Assembly: GCA_000719025.1 (NCBI GenBank)
Contig: JODP01000009.1
Span: 357,439-421,438, forward strand
Direction: 5' to 3'
DNA length: 64,000 bases
Source of the DNA: Kineosporia aurantiaca JCM 3230
Lineage (GTDB): Bacteria; Actinomycetota; Actinomycetes; Actinomycetales; Kineosporiaceae
Shown: positions 17,041 to 25,581 of the stretch, in pieces
How the letters are laid out: each line of letters starts with the position of its first letter
Numbering within the stretch: the stretch's first letter is position 1
The notes under the pieces: model-generated
What the model saw: only the letters and a program-made list of their open reading frames with translations
What the model was told of the DNA's origin: nothing
Databases searched by the model: none
Translations under genes and position numbers: made by a program

Positions 17041-18323
17041 GCATCACCTCCGAGACGACCCTGGTCGCGGACGCGCGGCCCGCCGCGCAGTCGCTCCCGA
17101 CCCGGATGGCCGGGCAGCTGAACACCCGGCTGAACTCGCCGCTCACCTCCTACTACCTGGTGCTCGGGGCGACCATCACGCTGACCGGCATCGGCCTGGT
17201 GATGGTGCTGTCCAGCTCCAGCGTCACCGCGATCGCCGACGGCGCCTCGCCGTTCAGCGAGTTCTACAAGCAGGTGATGTTCGCCGCGATCGGCTTCCCG
17301 GCCCTGGTGCTCTGCGCCCGGATCCCGCTGCGGCTCTGGCAGGCCCTGGCCTGGCCGCTGCTGTTCGGCGCGTTCCTGATCCAGATGCTGACCTTCGTCC
17401 CGCACATCGGCGTCGGGGCCAAGGGCAACCACGGCTGGATCGCGATCGCCGGGTTCACCCTGCAGCCGGCCGAGGTCGGCAAGTTCGCGCTGATCGTCTG
17501 GTCGGCCACCGTGCTGGTGCGCAAGCGCCCGCTGATGAACCGCCCGCTGCACGCCCTGATCCCGGTGGTCCCGGGGGCCGGGGTGCTGCTCCTGCTGATC
17601 ATGGCCGGCAAGGACCTGGGCACGGCGATGGTGGTGATGGCGATCGTCGCCGGGGTGCTGTTCGTCGCCGGCGCCCCGATGCGGATCTTCGCCGCCGCCA
17701 CCGGCGCCCTGCTGCTGGGCGTGCTGCTGCTGGTCGGCACGAGCGGCAACCGGCTGCACCGGATCAGCAGCTGGATGAACGGCTGCTCGGTGGACAGCGC
17801 CAACTACCTGGGCAGTTGCCTGCAGAGCGTGCACGGTCAGTGGGCCCTGGCCTCCGGCGGCTGGTGGGGCGTCGGCCTCGGGGCCAGCCGGGAGAAGTGG
17901 GGCCTGCTGCCGGAGGCGCACAACGACTTCATCTTCGCCATCATCGGCGAGGAACTCGGCCTCGTCGGCACCCTGCTGGTGATCGGCCTGCTGCTGACCC
18001 TGTGTCTCGGCCTGGCCCGGATCGTGCTGCGCACCGACGAACTGTTCGTCAAGATCGCTACCTCGGGAGTCCTGATCTGGGTGGTCGTCCACTCCGTCAT
18101 CAACATCGGTGGGGTCCTCGGCCTGCTGCCGATCGTCGGGATGCCGCTGCCGCTGGTCTCCAGCGGCGGTACCGCCCTGGTCACCATGCTGGCCGCGCTC
18201 GGCATGGTGCTCGGGTTCGCCCGGCGCGAGGCCGGCGCGGCCGAGGCGCTGGCCGCCCGGGCCGGCCTGGTGCAGCGTTCGCTCGCGGTGCTGCCGGTGC
18301 GCCGGGAAGGCCGGACCCGATGA
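17037..18323 (+). CDS. ftsW: Septal peptidoglycan glycosyltransferase FtsW (SEDS)
   Basis: A 428-residue SEDS-family protein with about ten membrane helices that polymerises lipid II at the septum together with FtsI. The ~45-residue cytoplasmic N-terminus precedes the first helix. Conserved segments include GAKGNHGWIAIAGFTLQPAE, the periplasmic LPEAHNDFIFAIIGEELG and the late VSSGGTALV motif. GTG start at 17037, chosen by the GTGA overlap with the murD stop. Its stop overlaps the murG start. Confidence 0.95.
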   Translation: MSITSETTLVADARPAAQSLPTRMAGQLNTRLNSPLTSYYLVLGATITLTGIGLVMVLSSSSVTAIADGASPFSEFYKQVMFAAIGFPALVLCARIPLRLWQALAWPLLFGAFLIQMLTFVPHIGVGAKGNHGWIAIAGFTLQPAEVGKFALIVWSATVLVRKRPLMNRPLHALIPVVPGAGVLLLLIMAGKDLGTAMVVMAIVAGVLFVAGAPMRIFAAATGALLLGVLLLVGTSGNRLHRISSWMNGCSVDSANYLGSCLQSVHGQWALASGGWWGVGLGASREKWGLLPEAHNDFIFAIIGEELGLVGTLLVIGLLLTLCLGLARIVLRTDELFVKIATSGVLIWVVVHSVINIGGVLGLLPIVGMPLPLVSSGGTALVTMLAALGMVLGFARREAGAAEALAARAGLVQRSLAVLPVRREGRTR

Positions 18324-19411
18324 GCCTCTCCGTCGTTCTCGCCGGGGGCGGGACCACCGGTCACGTCGGCCCGCTGCTGTCCCTGGCCGACTGCCTGCGC
18401 CGGCGCGACCCGGCCACCAAGATCACCGCGCTGGGCACCGCCGAGGGCCTGGAGGCCCGGCTGGTGCCGGCCGCCGGGTACGACCTCGAGCTGATGCCCC
18501 GGGTGCCGATGCCGCGGCGTCCCTCGGCCGACCTGCTGCGCCTGCCGGGCCGGCTGCGGGCCGCGATCAACGCGGCCGCCGCCGTGCTGAAGGACGCGGA
18601 CGTGCTGGTCGGTTTCGGGGGCTACGTGTCCTCCCCGGCCTACATCGCCGCGCGCTGGCTGGGCGTGCCGTTCGTGGTGCACGAGGCGAACGCCCGCCCG
18701 GGTCTGGCGAACCGGCTGGGTGCCCGGTTCACGCCGCACGTGGCGGTCACCTTCCCGGGTACCCCACTTCCCGGCGGCCAGGTGATCGGGCTGCCGTTGC
18801 GCCGGCAGATCACCACTCTGGACCGGGCCGCCGAGCGTGCGAGCGCCCGCGTCGAACTCGGCCTGAAGCCCAACCTGACCACGCTTTTCGTCACCGGTGG
18901 CTCGCTCGGCGCGCAGCAGCTGAACGACACCTTCGGCAAGGCGGCCTGGCTGCTGACCGGGGCCGGGATCCAGGTGCTGCACACCGTGGGCCGGGGCAAG
19001 ACGGTGACCTTCGACGGCGGCGAGCAGCCGGCGAACTACGTGACCGCCGAGTACCTGGACCGGATGGACCTGGCCTACGCGGCCGCGGACGCCGTGGTCT
19101 GCCGGTCCGGCGCCGGGAACGTCAGCGAGGTCACCGCCCTGGGCCTGCCCGCGGCCTACGTGCCGCTGCCGATCGGCAACGGTGAGCAGCGGTTCAACGC
19201 CGAGCCGGTGGTCGCCGCCGGGGGCGGTCTGCTGATCGACAACCAGGACTGCCGGCCCGACTGGGTGGCCGGCACCCTGCTCCCGCTCCTGCAGGACCCG
19301 GTCCGGCTCAAGGAGATGGGCGACGCGGCGGCCCGGTTCGGCATCCGGGACGCGGACGAGCGACTGGCCTCGATGGTCGAGGTAGCGGCGGCACGAGGGG
19401 CCCGGAAATGA
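18320..19411 (+). CDS. murG: UDP-GlcNAc:lipid I N-acetylglucosamine transferase MurG
   Basis: GT28 glycosyltransferase of 363 residues on the inner face of the membrane. It converts lipid I to lipid II. It has the N-terminal glycine loop GGGTTGHVGP, a second-domain GGSLGAQQLN loop, and the UDP-GlcNAc site CRSGAGNVSEVTALGLPA followed by IGNGEQRFNA. Start set by the ATGA overlap with ftsW; the stop overlaps murC the same way. Confidence 0.96.
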   Translation: MSLSVVLAGGGTTGHVGPLLSLADCLRRRDPATKITALGTAEGLEARLVPAAGYDLELMPRVPMPRRPSADLLRLPGRLRAAINAAAAVLKDADVLVGFGGYVSSPAYIAARWLGVPFVVHEANARPGLANRLGARFTPHVAVTFPGTPLPGGQVIGLPLRRQITTLDRAAERASARVELGLKPNLTTLFVTGGSLGAQQLNDTFGKAAWLLTGAGIQVLHTVGRGKTVTFDGGEQPANYVTAEYLDRMDLAYAAADAVVCRSGAGNVSEVTALGLPAAYVPLPIGNGEQRFNAEPVVAAGGGLLIDNQDCRPDWVAGTLLPLLQDPVRLKEMGDAAARFGIRDADERLASMVEVAAARGARK

Positions 19412-20958
19412 CGAGCATGGACGAGAGTACGGACGAGGGCCGGACGCTGAGCGTCCCGACGATGGCCGGCTCCCGGGTCGGGGGCCGGCTCTCCGGTGAG
19501 GCGACGAACACCAGCGCGGGCGGCGCGCCGCTGAACGACGAGCCGATCCTGGCCGCGCACCTGATCGGGATCGGCGGCGCCGGGATGTCCGGCATCGCCC
19601 GGCTGCTGCTGGCCCGCGGGGCCGTGGTCTCCGGCAGCGACAGCCGGGACAGCCCGGTGCTGGCCGCGCTGCGGGCCGGTGGGGCGGCCGCCTTCATCGG
19701 CCATCGGGCCGACCAGGTCCCGGTCGGCGCCACCGTGGTGATCTCCTCGGCCGTGCGCCCGGACAACCCGGAGCTGGTCGAGGCCCGCGAGCGGGGCCTA
19801 CGGGTGCTGCACCGCTCCGAGGCGCTGGCCGCGCTGATGGCCGGGCGGCGCCCGGTGGCGATCGCCGGCACCCACGGCAAGACCACCACCACCGGCATGG
19901 TCACCGTGCTGTTGCGCGAGTGCGGGCTGGACCCGTCGTTCGCGATCGGCGGCGAGCTGACCGAGGGCGGCCAGGGGGCGCACGACGGCGCCGGGGACAT
20001 CTTCGTGGCCGAGGCGGACGAGTCGGACGGCTCGTTCCTGCTCTACACGCCCGAGGTCGCGGTGATCACCAACGTGGAGGCCGACCACCTGGACCACTAC
20101 GGCACCGGCGAGGCCGTGGAAGAGGCGTTCGCCGAGTTCTGCCGCAAGGTGGTGCCCGGAGGCATGGTCGTGGCCTGTGGGGACGACGAGGGCGTGCGCC
20201 GCGTGCTCCACGCCGCCGCGCCACACCTGTCCGCCCACGCCGTCCGCACCGTCCGCTACGGCCTGGCCGAGGGCAACGACGTGCGGCTGGTCGACGTGGA
20301 GGACACCCCGGAGGGGGTCAGCTTCGCGATCGAGGCCCGCCCCGACGAGACCCGGATCGGCCCGGTCACGCTGCGCGTCCCGGGTGTCCACAACGCCCTG
20401 AACGCGGTGGCCGCCTGGTGCGTGGCCCGGCACTTCGGGGTCTCCGGGGCGCCCGCGCTGACCGCGGTCCGCAGCTTCGGCGGCACCCGCCGGCGGTTCG
20501 AGGACAAGGGCGCGGCGGCCGGGGTCCGGGTGGTCGACGACTACGCCCACCATCCGACCGAGGTCCGCGCGGTGCTCAAGGCGGCCCGGGCGGTCGTGGG
20601 GGAGGGGCGGGTGCTGGCGGTGTTCCAGCCGCACCTGTTCAGCCGCACCCGGATCTTCGCCGAGGACTTCGGGGCCGCCCTGTCGCTGGCCGACGAGGTG
20701 GTCGTGCTCGACGTGTACGCCGCCCGGGAGGACCCGGAACCCGGTGTCACCGGTGAGCTCGTCGCCCGCGCGGTCCGGCTGCCGGAGGATCAGGTGGCCT
20801 ACCGGGCCTCGGCCTCGGACGCGGTCGAGGAGGTGGTCCGCCGGGCGCAGAAGGGCGACCTGGTGATGACCATCGGCGCCGGGGACGTGACCACGCTCGG
20901 CCCGGTCATTCTCGAGGCCCTGCGCTCCGCCGACGACACCGAGCACCAGCCCGCATGA
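19408..20958 (+). CDS. murC: UDP-MurNAc:L-alanine ligase MurC
   Basis: A 516-residue Mur ligase that adds L-alanine to UDP-MurNAc. Unlike the neighbouring MurD homologue, every motif is intact. The Rossmann start is LIGIGGAGMSGIARLLL, the P-loop GTHGKTTT begins at residue 154, TNVEADHLDHYG is present, and so is DDYAHHPTEV. About 48 N-terminal residues precede the Rossmann domain and look disordered. The ATG at 19408 overlaps murG (ATGA), and an internal ATG at 19417 is an alternative start. The stop overlaps ftsQ. Confidence 0.96.
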   Translation: MTSMDESTDEGRTLSVPTMAGSRVGGRLSGEATNTSAGGAPLNDEPILAAHLIGIGGAGMSGIARLLLARGAVVSGSDSRDSPVLAALRAGGAAAFIGHRADQVPVGATVVISSAVRPDNPELVEARERGLRVLHRSEALAALMAGRRPVAIAGTHGKTTTTGMVTVLLRECGLDPSFAIGGELTEGGQGAHDGAGDIFVAEADESDGSFLLYTPEVAVITNVEADHLDHYGTGEAVEEAFAEFCRKVVPGGMVVACGDDEGVRRVLHAAAPHLSAHAVRTVRYGLAEGNDVRLVDVEDTPEGVSFAIEARPDETRIGPVTLRVPGVHNALNAVAAWCVARHFGVSGAPALTAVRSFGGTRRRFEDKGAAAGVRVVDDYAHHPTEVRAVLKAARAVVGEGRVLAVFQPHLFSRTRIFAEDFGAALSLADEVVVLDVYAAREDPEPGVTGELVARAVRLPEDQVAYRASASDAVEEVVRRAQKGDLVMTIGAGDVTTLGPVILEALRSADDTEHQPA

Positions 20959-22022
20959 CCCCGCCCGCGTCGAGCGGTCCCGGCCGGGGGCGCGGTCCGG
21001 CGGCGCCGCGCCGCCGTCCGGCCCCACCGGCCGCGCCCAAGGCCAAGGCCAAGCCGGCGGCCCCGAAGCCGAAGCCGAAAACCCCGCCGAAAACCCAACC
21101 GGCAGCCGGGAAGCCGACTGCTCCCCGGCGTCCTCAAGCACCCAAGAAACAAACAGCCAAGAAAACCGTGTCGGCCAGCCGGTCGACCGGTCTGCTGCCG
21201 CAGTACGCGCCGGCCCGGACCCGGCCGGTGGTCTCCAAGACCTCGGCCCAGCGGTTCGCCGCCAAGGTGCGGGCGCGCCGCCGCAAGCGCACGCTCACCA
21301 CGCTCGCGGTCGTGCTGGTGCTGGGTACCGGGAGCTGGATGGCGGTGTTCTCGCCCTGGGCCACGGTGAACCGGGTCACAGTGTCCGGCCTCGACCGGGT
21401 CCCGGAGGACCAGGTGCGCCTGGCCACGGACACCGAGATCGGCCACTCACTGCTGCTCGCCCCCACCGCCGACCTCGCCACCCAGCTGGAGAAGCTCCGC
21501 CTGGTGAAGAGCGTCCAGGTGAGCCGATCCTGGCCGGGCACGCTCAAAGTGGCGGTGACCGAACGCGAGCCGGTGGCCGCACTGCCCTCGAGCACGATGG
21601 CCGCGAACGCCACCGCGAAGACCGGGACCGCCCGCAGCACCACGCTGATGGTGCAGCTGGTGGACGACGACGGCGTGGTGATCGAGACCGTCCCGGCCGG
21701 TGACGCGCCGACTGCCCTGCCGCGCATCGAGGTGGCGCTCGGCCAGGCCCAGAGTGTGGCCAACCTGCGCGGCACCCTGGCGGTGCTGCACGGCCTGCCG
21801 GCGGACCTGCGCTCGCGGCTGAAGGCGATCGGCACACAGTCGCCGGACGGGATCTGGCTGAAGATCGCCGCCCCGCTGAAGACCTCGCCCAAGCGCACCG
21901 TGCTGGTGCAGTGGGGCGATTCGGCCCAGGGACCGCTCAAGGCGCAGGTGCTGACCGCGCTGCTGAAGCGAACGGCGAAGACCTATGACGTAAGGGCGCC
22001 GGAGATGCCGTCCACGTCATAA
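20955..22022 (+). CDS. ftsQ: Cell division protein FtsQ
   Basis: A 355-residue bitopic protein of the FtsQLB complex. The long cytoplasmic N-terminus (about 110 residues) is extremely rich in Lys, Pro and Ala (AKAKPAAPKPKPK and similar). One membrane helix lies at about 115-136. The extracytoplasmic POTRA domain (VNRVTVSGLDRVPEDQVR) and FtsQ/DivIB domain (VTEREPVAALP) follow. ATGA overlap with murC. This is the last gene before a hairpin and the ftsZ promoter region. Confidence 0.93.
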   Translation: MTPPASSGPGRGRGPAAPRRRPAPPAAPKAKAKPAAPKPKPKTPPKTQPAAGKPTAPRRPQAPKKQTAKKTVSASRSTGLLPQYAPARTRPVVSKTSAQRFAAKVRARRRKRTLTTLAVVLVLGTGSWMAVFSPWATVNRVTVSGLDRVPEDQVRLATDTEIGHSLLLAPTADLATQLEKLRLVKSVQVSRSWPGTLKVAVTEREPVAALPSSTMAANATAKTGTARSTTLMVQLVDDDGVVIETVPAGDAPTALPRIEVALGQAQSVANLRGTLAVLHGLPADLRSRLKAIGTQSPDGIWLKIAAPLKTSPKRTVLVQWGDSAQGPLKAQVLTALLKRTAKTYDVRAPEMPSTS

Positions 22023-22045
22023 CCGGGCCTGTCGGTCAGATGACT

Positions 22046-22065
22046 CTCGGCGACACACCGCCGAG
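22046..22065 (+). terminator. Hairpin after ftsQ
   Basis: CTCGGCG (22046-22052) and CGCCGAG (22059-22065) are perfect arms with a 6-nt loop, 24 bp after the ftsQ stop. It may attenuate read-through into ftsZ. Confidence 0.5.
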
Positions 22066-22069
22066 GTCG

Positions 22070-22098
22070 TTGAAAGGCCCCCGGTGGGCACCTACGTT
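22070..22098 (+). promoter_or_regulatory. Candidate ftsZ promoter
   Basis: TTGAAA at 22070-22075 and TACGTT at 22093-22098 are separated by exactly 17 bp. This is consistent with a housekeeping sigma promoter about 85 bp before ftsZ. Confidence 0.5.
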
Positions 22099-22127
22099 CG
22101 CTTATCAGGACAGGCTGACATAACTAT

Positions 22128-22146
22128 AACCCTCCAGTTGAGGGTT
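22128..22146. promoter_or_regulatory. Inverted repeat AACCCTC/GAGGGTT upstream of ftsZ
   Basis: Perfect 7-bp arms (22128-22134 and 22140-22146) with a 5-nt centre, between the candidate promoter and the ftsZ start. It could act as an operator or as an mRNA hairpin. The sequence is locally AT-richer than the surroundings. Confidence 0.5.
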
Positions 22147-22183
22147 AGGGTCTAAGGATCCGGCGAGCGAGAGGCACCCCGAC

Positions 22184-23581
22184 GTGGCAGCTCCGCAGAA
22201 CTACCTCGCGGTCATCAAGGTTGTAGGTATCGGTGGCGGCGGCGTCAACGCAGTCAACCGGATGATCGAGGTGGGACTCAAGGGCGTCGAGTTCATCGCG
22301 ATCAACACCGACGCCCAGGCGCTGCTGATGAGCGACGCCGACGTGAAACTCGACGTCGGCCGGGAGCTCACCCGCGGGCTCGGCGCCGGCGCCGATCCCG
22401 AGGTCGGCCGCAAGGCCGCCGAGGACCACGCCGAAGAGATCGAAGAAGTGATCAAGGGCGCCGACATGGTCTTCGTGACCGCCGGTGAGGGTGGTGGTAC
22501 CGGGACCGGGGGCGCGCCCGTGGTCGCCCGGATCGCCCGCTCGCTCGGCGCCCTGACCATCGGTGTGGTCACCCGGCCCTTCACCTTCGAGGGCCGGCGC
22601 CGCTCGACCCAGGCCGACTCCGGCATCACGTCGCTGCGGGAGGAGGTCGACACCCTCATCACCATCCCGAACGACCGGCTGCTGTCGATCAGCGACCGGC
22701 ACGTCAGCGTGCTCGACGCCTTCCGGTCGGCCGACCAGGTGCTGCTCTCCGGTGTCCAGGGCATCACCGACCTGATCACCACGCCCGGCCTGATCAACCT
22801 CGACTTCGCCGACGTGAAGTCGGTGATGCAGGGGGCGGGCAGCGCGCTGATGGGCATCGGCTCGGCCCGCGGTGAGGACCGGGCGATCCAGGCCGCCGAG
22901 ACGGCGATCTCCTCGCCGCTGCTGGAGGCCAGCGTCGACGGCGCGCACGGGGTGCTGTTGTCCATCCAGGGTGGCTCCGACCTCGGCCTGTTCGAGATCA
23001 ACGAGGCCGCCCGGCTGGTCCAGGAGGCCGCCCACCCGGAGGCCAACATCATCTTCGGCGCGGTGATCGACGACGCGCTCGGGGACGAGGTGCGGGTCAC
23101 CGTGATCGCCGCCGGTTTCGACGGCGGTACTCCCTCCCGGCGCCGGGACGAGAACGCGCTCGGCCAGGTCAGCGGCCGGCAGCAGCTGCCGTCCTCGGCT
23201 CCCGCGAGACCGGCGCACGTGCAGCAGGCGCCGCCGCTCCCGCAGGCCGGTCAGTACGGCCAGCAGCACCAGGGCCACCAGAGCGGCCAGCTCTCCCAGG
23301 TCCCGCAGCAGACGCCGGTCACCGCGCCGATCCCGGCCCACGCCGGGGCCAACGGCTACGCGCAGCCGACTCCGCTGAACCCGCCGGAGCCGGAGCCCGA
23401 GGCCTGGCGCCCCGGTCCCGACTCGGGGTCCCCGGTCGAGCACAACCAGACCGAGCTGCCGAAGGACCCGACGCCGACCCCGCCGCGGGTGATCGAGGTC
23501 ACCGATCCGCGCCCGGCCCGCGCTCCGCGGCCGATCGTGCTGGACGACGACGACCTCGACGTGCCCGACTTCCTGAAATAA
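22184..23581 (+). CDS. ftsZ: Cell division GTPase FtsZ
   Basis: Tubulin-like GTPase forming the Z ring, 465 residues. The glycine-rich GTP loop GGGTGTGG is at 103-110. The N-terminal GIGGGGVNAVNRM and the synergy-loop region are canonical. A disordered Gln/Pro-rich linker (about 320-450) leads to the C-terminal peptide DDLDVPDFLK that docks SepF and other partners. The GTG start at 22184 gives the conserved N-terminus MAAPQNYLAVIKVVGIG. It has its own upstream region with a promoter-like element and inverted repeat. Confidence 0.98.
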   Translation: MAAPQNYLAVIKVVGIGGGGVNAVNRMIEVGLKGVEFIAINTDAQALLMSDADVKLDVGRELTRGLGAGADPEVGRKAAEDHAEEIEEVIKGADMVFVTAGEGGGTGTGGAPVVARIARSLGALTIGVVTRPFTFEGRRRSTQADSGITSLREEVDTLITIPNDRLLSISDRHVSVLDAFRSADQVLLSGVQGITDLITTPGLINLDFADVKSVMQGAGSALMGIGSARGEDRAIQAAETAISSPLLEASVDGAHGVLLSIQGGSDLGLFEINEAARLVQEAAHPEANIIFGAVIDDALGDEVRVTVIAAGFDGGTPSRRRDENALGQVSGRQQLPSSAPARPAHVQQAPPLPQAGQYGQQHQGHQSGQLSQVPQQTPVTAPIPAHAGANGYAQPTPLNPPEPEPEAWRPGPDSGSPVEHNQTELPKDPTPTPPRVIEVTDPRPARAPRPIVLDDDDLDVPDFLK

Positions 23582-23584
23582 CCG

Positions 23585-24277
23585 ATGGACCGAGAGCAGG
23601 AACTGAGCGCCGGGCTGGAAACGGTCCGGGCTCAGGTGGCAACGGAGTGCCGGGCGGCCGGACGTGACCCCGCAGAGGTCACGCTGGTCGTCGTGACCAA
23701 GACCTACCCGGCCGACGACCTGCGGCTGCTGGCCGGGCTCGGGGTCCGGGACGTCGGCGAGAGCCGCGACCAGGAGGCCTCGGCCAAGGCCGGGCAGCTG
23801 GCCGACCTGGACCTGACCTTTCACTTCATCGGCCGGTTGCAGAGCAACAAGGCCCGCCACGTGGCTCAGTACGCGCGCGTCGTGCATTCGCTGGACCGGT
23901 CCTCGCTGGTCTCCCCGCTGGATCGCGGCGCGGGCGAGGCCGGCCACCGGGTGCAGTGCTTCCTCCAGTACAGCCTCGACGGTGACTCATCCCGTGGGGG
24001 CGCTCTGGCCGCCGACGTCCCGGCCCTGGCCGACGCGGTGGCCGCCGCCGAGCATCTGGATCTCGCCGGACTGATGGCCGTGGCCCCTGTGACCTGGGAC
24101 CCAGAACGCGCCTTTTCTGAACTTTTGGCCGCGTCGGCGCATCTACAGAAGCAGCACCCGGAGGCAGCCTGCATTTCGGGTGGCATGAGCGGGGATTTTG
24201 TGCAAGCGCTGCGTCACGGAGCAACTCATCTGCGTGTCGGAAGCGCGGTCCTCGGTCAGAGGCCGCCCCTCGGGTAG
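23585..24277 (+). CDS. Pyridoxal phosphate homeostasis protein (YggS/YlmE)
   Basis: A 230-residue single-domain alanine-racemase-fold protein that binds pyridoxal 5'-phosphate and buffers its supply. The PLP lysine lies in VVTKTYP (Lys39). The C-terminal GMSGDFVQALRHGATHLRVG binds the phosphate. It begins 3 bp after ftsZ. The ylmD/pgeF gene often found between ftsZ and yggS in related clusters is missing. Confidence 0.93.
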   Translation: MDREQELSAGLETVRAQVATECRAAGRDPAEVTLVVVTKTYPADDLRLLAGLGVRDVGESRDQEASAKAGQLADLDLTFHFIGRLQSNKARHVAQYARVVHSLDRSSLVSPLDRGAGEAGHRVQCFLQYSLDGDSSRGGALAADVPALADAVAAAEHLDLAGLMAVAPVTWDPERAFSELLAASAHLQKQHPEAACISGGMSGDFVQALRHGATHLRVGSAVLGQRPPLG

Positions 24278-24313
24278 CTTCGTCGCAGGGTGAGCGAACA
24301 TGCGGAGGTTTCG

Positions 24314-24811
24314 ATGAGCGGCGCACTGCGCAAGACCATGGTGTACCTGGGCCTTGCCGAGGACGACGACCGCTACTCGGCGTACGACGAGTACGAGGAC
24401 GAGGAATTCGATCCGGTCGTGGACGACGAAGACGAACGAGAAGAGCCCCGCCGGGCGCCGGTCACCCCGATCGGCCGCGCGCAGGGCCAGGGTCAGATGG
24501 CCCGGGTGGTCGCCCACCCGTCCGCCGAGATCCACCGGATCACCACGATCCATCCCCGGACCTACAACGAGGCCAAGACCATCGGCGAGAGCTTCCGCTC
24601 CGGTACCCCGGTGATCATGAACCTGACGGACATGGACGACTCGGACGCCAAGCGCCTGGTCGACTTCTCCGCCGGGCTGGTCTTCGGTCTGCACGGGTCG
24701 ATCGAGAAGGTGACCGGCAAGGTCTTCCTGCTGTCCCCGGCCAACGTCGAGGTGGCGACCCCGGAGAAGGTGCGATCGCCGGAACGTTCGGCGTTCTTCA
24801 ACCAGTCCTGA
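24314..24811 (+). CDS. sepF: Cell division protein SepF
   Basis: A 165-residue FtsZ membrane anchor and bundling protein. An N-terminal amphipathic stretch (SGALRKTMVYLGLAEDDDRY) is followed by an acidic linker. The C-terminal SepF domain (RTYNEAKTIGESFRSGTPVI, then DAKRLVDFSAGL) completes it. The ATG at 24314 is chosen over an upstream in-frame GTG at 24290 because GGAGG stands at 24304-24308 and the amphipathic helix starts there. Confidence 0.95.
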   Translation: MSGALRKTMVYLGLAEDDDRYSAYDEYEDEEFDPVVDDEDEREEPRRAPVTPIGRAQGQGQMARVVAHPSAEIHRITTIHPRTYNEAKTIGESFRSGTPVIMNLTDMDDSDAKRLVDFSAGLVFGLHGSIEKVTGKVFLLSPANVEVATPEKVRSPERSAFFNQS

Positions 24812-25128
24812 GCTCTCCGGATCTCCCTCAGGGAGTTCCGGAGGGCTGCACTCCCGTCGCACCGGCACGAACGGGCGCCGACGGTTACTTCTTCGCGCCC
24901 GGGCAACCCGCGCGCCTGCCCCTTCGGGCCCGATCCGCCCCCGGCCGGGTGAGCCAGGTTCGCATCGCTGCCGCCGGACGGGCGAGGGTGGGCACCGGAC
25001 GGCAGGCCGGTGCGTTGAACCGGCGGAGATCATCCTAGGCGATCCGGACGCGTGCATTCGATGCCCGGTTCGCTACGGTGAGCGCCGTTCGACCGAACCC
25101 CTCTGAGTGCAAGCGGAGTCGCACCGTC
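24812..25128. other. sepF-yggT intergenic region
   Basis: About 315 bp. Apart from the hairpin at 24815-24843 no gene or RNA is evident. TACGGT at 25074-25079 may be a -10 element for yggT. Confidence 0.5.
24815..24843 (+). terminator. Hairpin after sepF
   Basis: Arms 24815-24827 and 24831-24843 pair over 12 bp with one T-T mismatch and a 3-nt loop, starting four bases after the sepF stop. Probable terminator or attenuator. Confidence 0.7.
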
Positions 25129-25410
25129 GTGGACGTCATCAGGACCTTGCTCTACTACGTCGTCTTCCTGTTCTTCATCATCCTGATCGGCCGGCTGGTG
25201 ATCGACTGGATCCAGGTCTTCGCCCGGGACTGGCGCCCGCGCGGCGTGGTCCTGGTGATCGCGGAGGGCATCTACTCCGGGACCGACCCGCCGCTGAAGG
25301 CCCTGCGCCGGCTCCTGCCGCCGCTCTCGATCGGGGCGATCCGCCTCGATCTGGCCTTCATCGTGTTGTTCCTCATAGTCAGCATCCTGATGCAGGTGCT
25401 GCGTCCGTAG
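25129..25410 (+). CDS. YggT family small membrane protein
   Basis: A 93-residue protein with two hydrophobic helices (about 5-24 and 70-92). The family signature PPLKALRRLLPPLSIGAIRLD lies between them. YggT proteins lie between sepF and divIVA in many Gram-positive dcw clusters, and their role is unclear, possibly in membrane or division site organisation. The GTG at 25129 gives the normal length and has GGAG at 25114-25117. The upstream GTG at 25078 would add a 17-residue polar piece not typical of the family. Confidence 0.88.
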   Translation: MDVIRTLLYYVVFLFFIILIGRLVIDWIQVFARDWRPRGVVLVIAEGIYSGTDPPLKALRRLLPPLSIGAIRLDLAFIVLFLIVSILMQVLRP

Positions 25411-25522
25411 ACCCCAGGTGGCCCAAGAGGCGCCTTTAGGTGACAGAGTGTGCGTGACACGTGACCTTCCGTTGCTCCGGAAGTGGTCATCTGCGCCGAC
25501 CTTGTGTAGCGTCAGCTTCCGG

Positions 25523-25528
25523 TACGGT
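25523..25528 (+). promoter_or_regulatory. Candidate -10 element for divIVA
   Basis: TACGGT, with CTTGTG at 25501-25506 as a weak -35 at 16-bp spacing. About 55 bp upstream of the divIVA start. Confidence 0.35.
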
Positions 25529-25581
25529 GGCGTAGCAGCGGCTCCGCACTTCCGATTGAGTGACCAACGCGAGGTGACCAG

